The translations under genes were made by a program, and so were the position numbers. Shown piece after piece: positions 5,178-5,431 of a stretch of 5,431 nucleotides of DNA (positions within the stretch are counted from its first letter, which is position 1; every line of letters starts with the position of its first letter). The DNA is taken from positions 1 to 5,431 of the forward strand of contig UQXJ01000058.1 of NCBI GenBank assembly GCA_900545015.1. The letters are read 5' to 3'. The notes below the pieces were generated by a model. That model searched no databases and was not told where the DNA came from. It saw only the letters and a program-made list of their open reading frames with translations. The stretch is from an uncultured Mollicutes bacterium (lineage in GTDB: Bacteria > Bacillota_I > Bacilli_A > RFN20 > CAG-826).

Positions 5178-5431
5178 TTAATCTTCATACTCTTCAGGAA
5201 GAACAAAATTTAGTGCAAGTGGAAGAATTGTAATATCGATTTTTGCTTCTCTAAATACTTCCCCATCTATTGCATAAGCAACTGGTTGAGGTGATTCAAT
5301 TACGACATGTTTACACTTTTTATAAATAACTTTACCTTTAAGCTTTTCGCTTTCAAGATGTTCACCCTTTTTATAACCTAAACTCCCATTAAAATTATAC
5401 CTATAATGAATTAATTTCTTATTTTTTCTAT
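5178..5431 (-). CDS. Diacylglycerol/lipid kinase family protein, C-terminal 83 residues (cut by the window edge)
   Basis: Reading leftward from the right edge, one frame is open for 83 residues and stops at TAA (5180-5178). The end of the protein contains AYAIDGEVF, then REAKIDITILPLALNFVLP. This is the closing beta-strand pattern of the diacylglycerol kinase / sphingosine kinase-like family (DgkB, YegS and BmrU relatives), in which an IDGE turn is followed by a hydrophobic strand and a final V-x-P. These enzymes phosphorylate lipid substrates with ATP at the inner membrane face, often recycling diacylglycerol. The catalytic N-terminal domain with its GGDGT motif lies outside the window, so activity and start cannot be judged. 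The gene is convergent with the membrane gene and shares its terminator; no functional tie to the redox operon is visible. Confidence 0.72.
   Translation of the reverse strand, partial: RKNKKLIHYRYNFNGSLGYKKGEHLESEKLKGKVIYKKCKHVVIESPQPVAYAIDGEVFREAKIDITILPLALNFVLPEEYED

Noticed and set aside
199..5431. Alternative genetic code (TGA as tryptophan), as in Mollicutes, considered because every stop is TAA
   Set aside because: Tryptophan codons in the flavoprotein and membrane protein are TGG and no in-frame TGA occurs in the genes, so the standard bacterial code explains everything seen; low GC alone favours TAA stops.

Overview
The window is very AT-rich. All five readable genes end in TAA, and tryptophan is encoded by TGG throughout. 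Gene content (a multi-cluster iron-sulfur flavoprotein, a HypA-type metallochaperone, a short TetR-type regulator, a diacylglycerol-kinase-type protein) suggests a low-GC Gram-positive anaerobe, such as an Erysipelotrichia- or Clostridia-like gut bacterium. That assignment rests on composition and protein style only. No mobile element, CRISPR array, tRNA or rRNA was seen.

Layout: positions 1-120 are AT-rich with no convincing gene. A perfect 13-bp hairpin (129-169) closes a leftward operon. Read on the minus strand from 3863, that operon encodes a TetR/AcrR-family regulator (3863-3330), an 887-residue FAD- and NAD(P)-dependent multi-[4Fe-4S] oxidoreductase (3252-589) and a HypA-like zinc-ribbon protein (585-199). 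The last two are separated by only 3 nt. A 207-nt divergent control region (3864-4070) carries a good leftward promoter with a near-perfect palindrome over its -10, and a second palindrome over the probable rightward -10/start region. Rightward lies one polytopic membrane protein of 335 residues (4071-5078). A perfect 11-bp hairpin (5127-5154) then separates it from the C-terminal end of a leftward diacylglycerol/lipid kinase family gene, which is cut by the right edge.

Working model (inference): the regulator represses itself and the redox operon, and perhaps the divergent membrane gene. The large flavoprotein looks like a redox hub: NAD(P)H to FAD to a chain of Fe-S clusters, with an extra N-terminal region holding a helix-turn-helix-like segment and a cysteine-rich domain that GltD/NfnB-type enzymes lack. 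The tightly linked HypA-like protein, with no hydrogenase or other hyp gene in view, may serve this enzyme or an unseen nickel enzyme elsewhere. The membrane protein has no secure function; from memory its motifs resemble the uncharacterised DUF5692 type.
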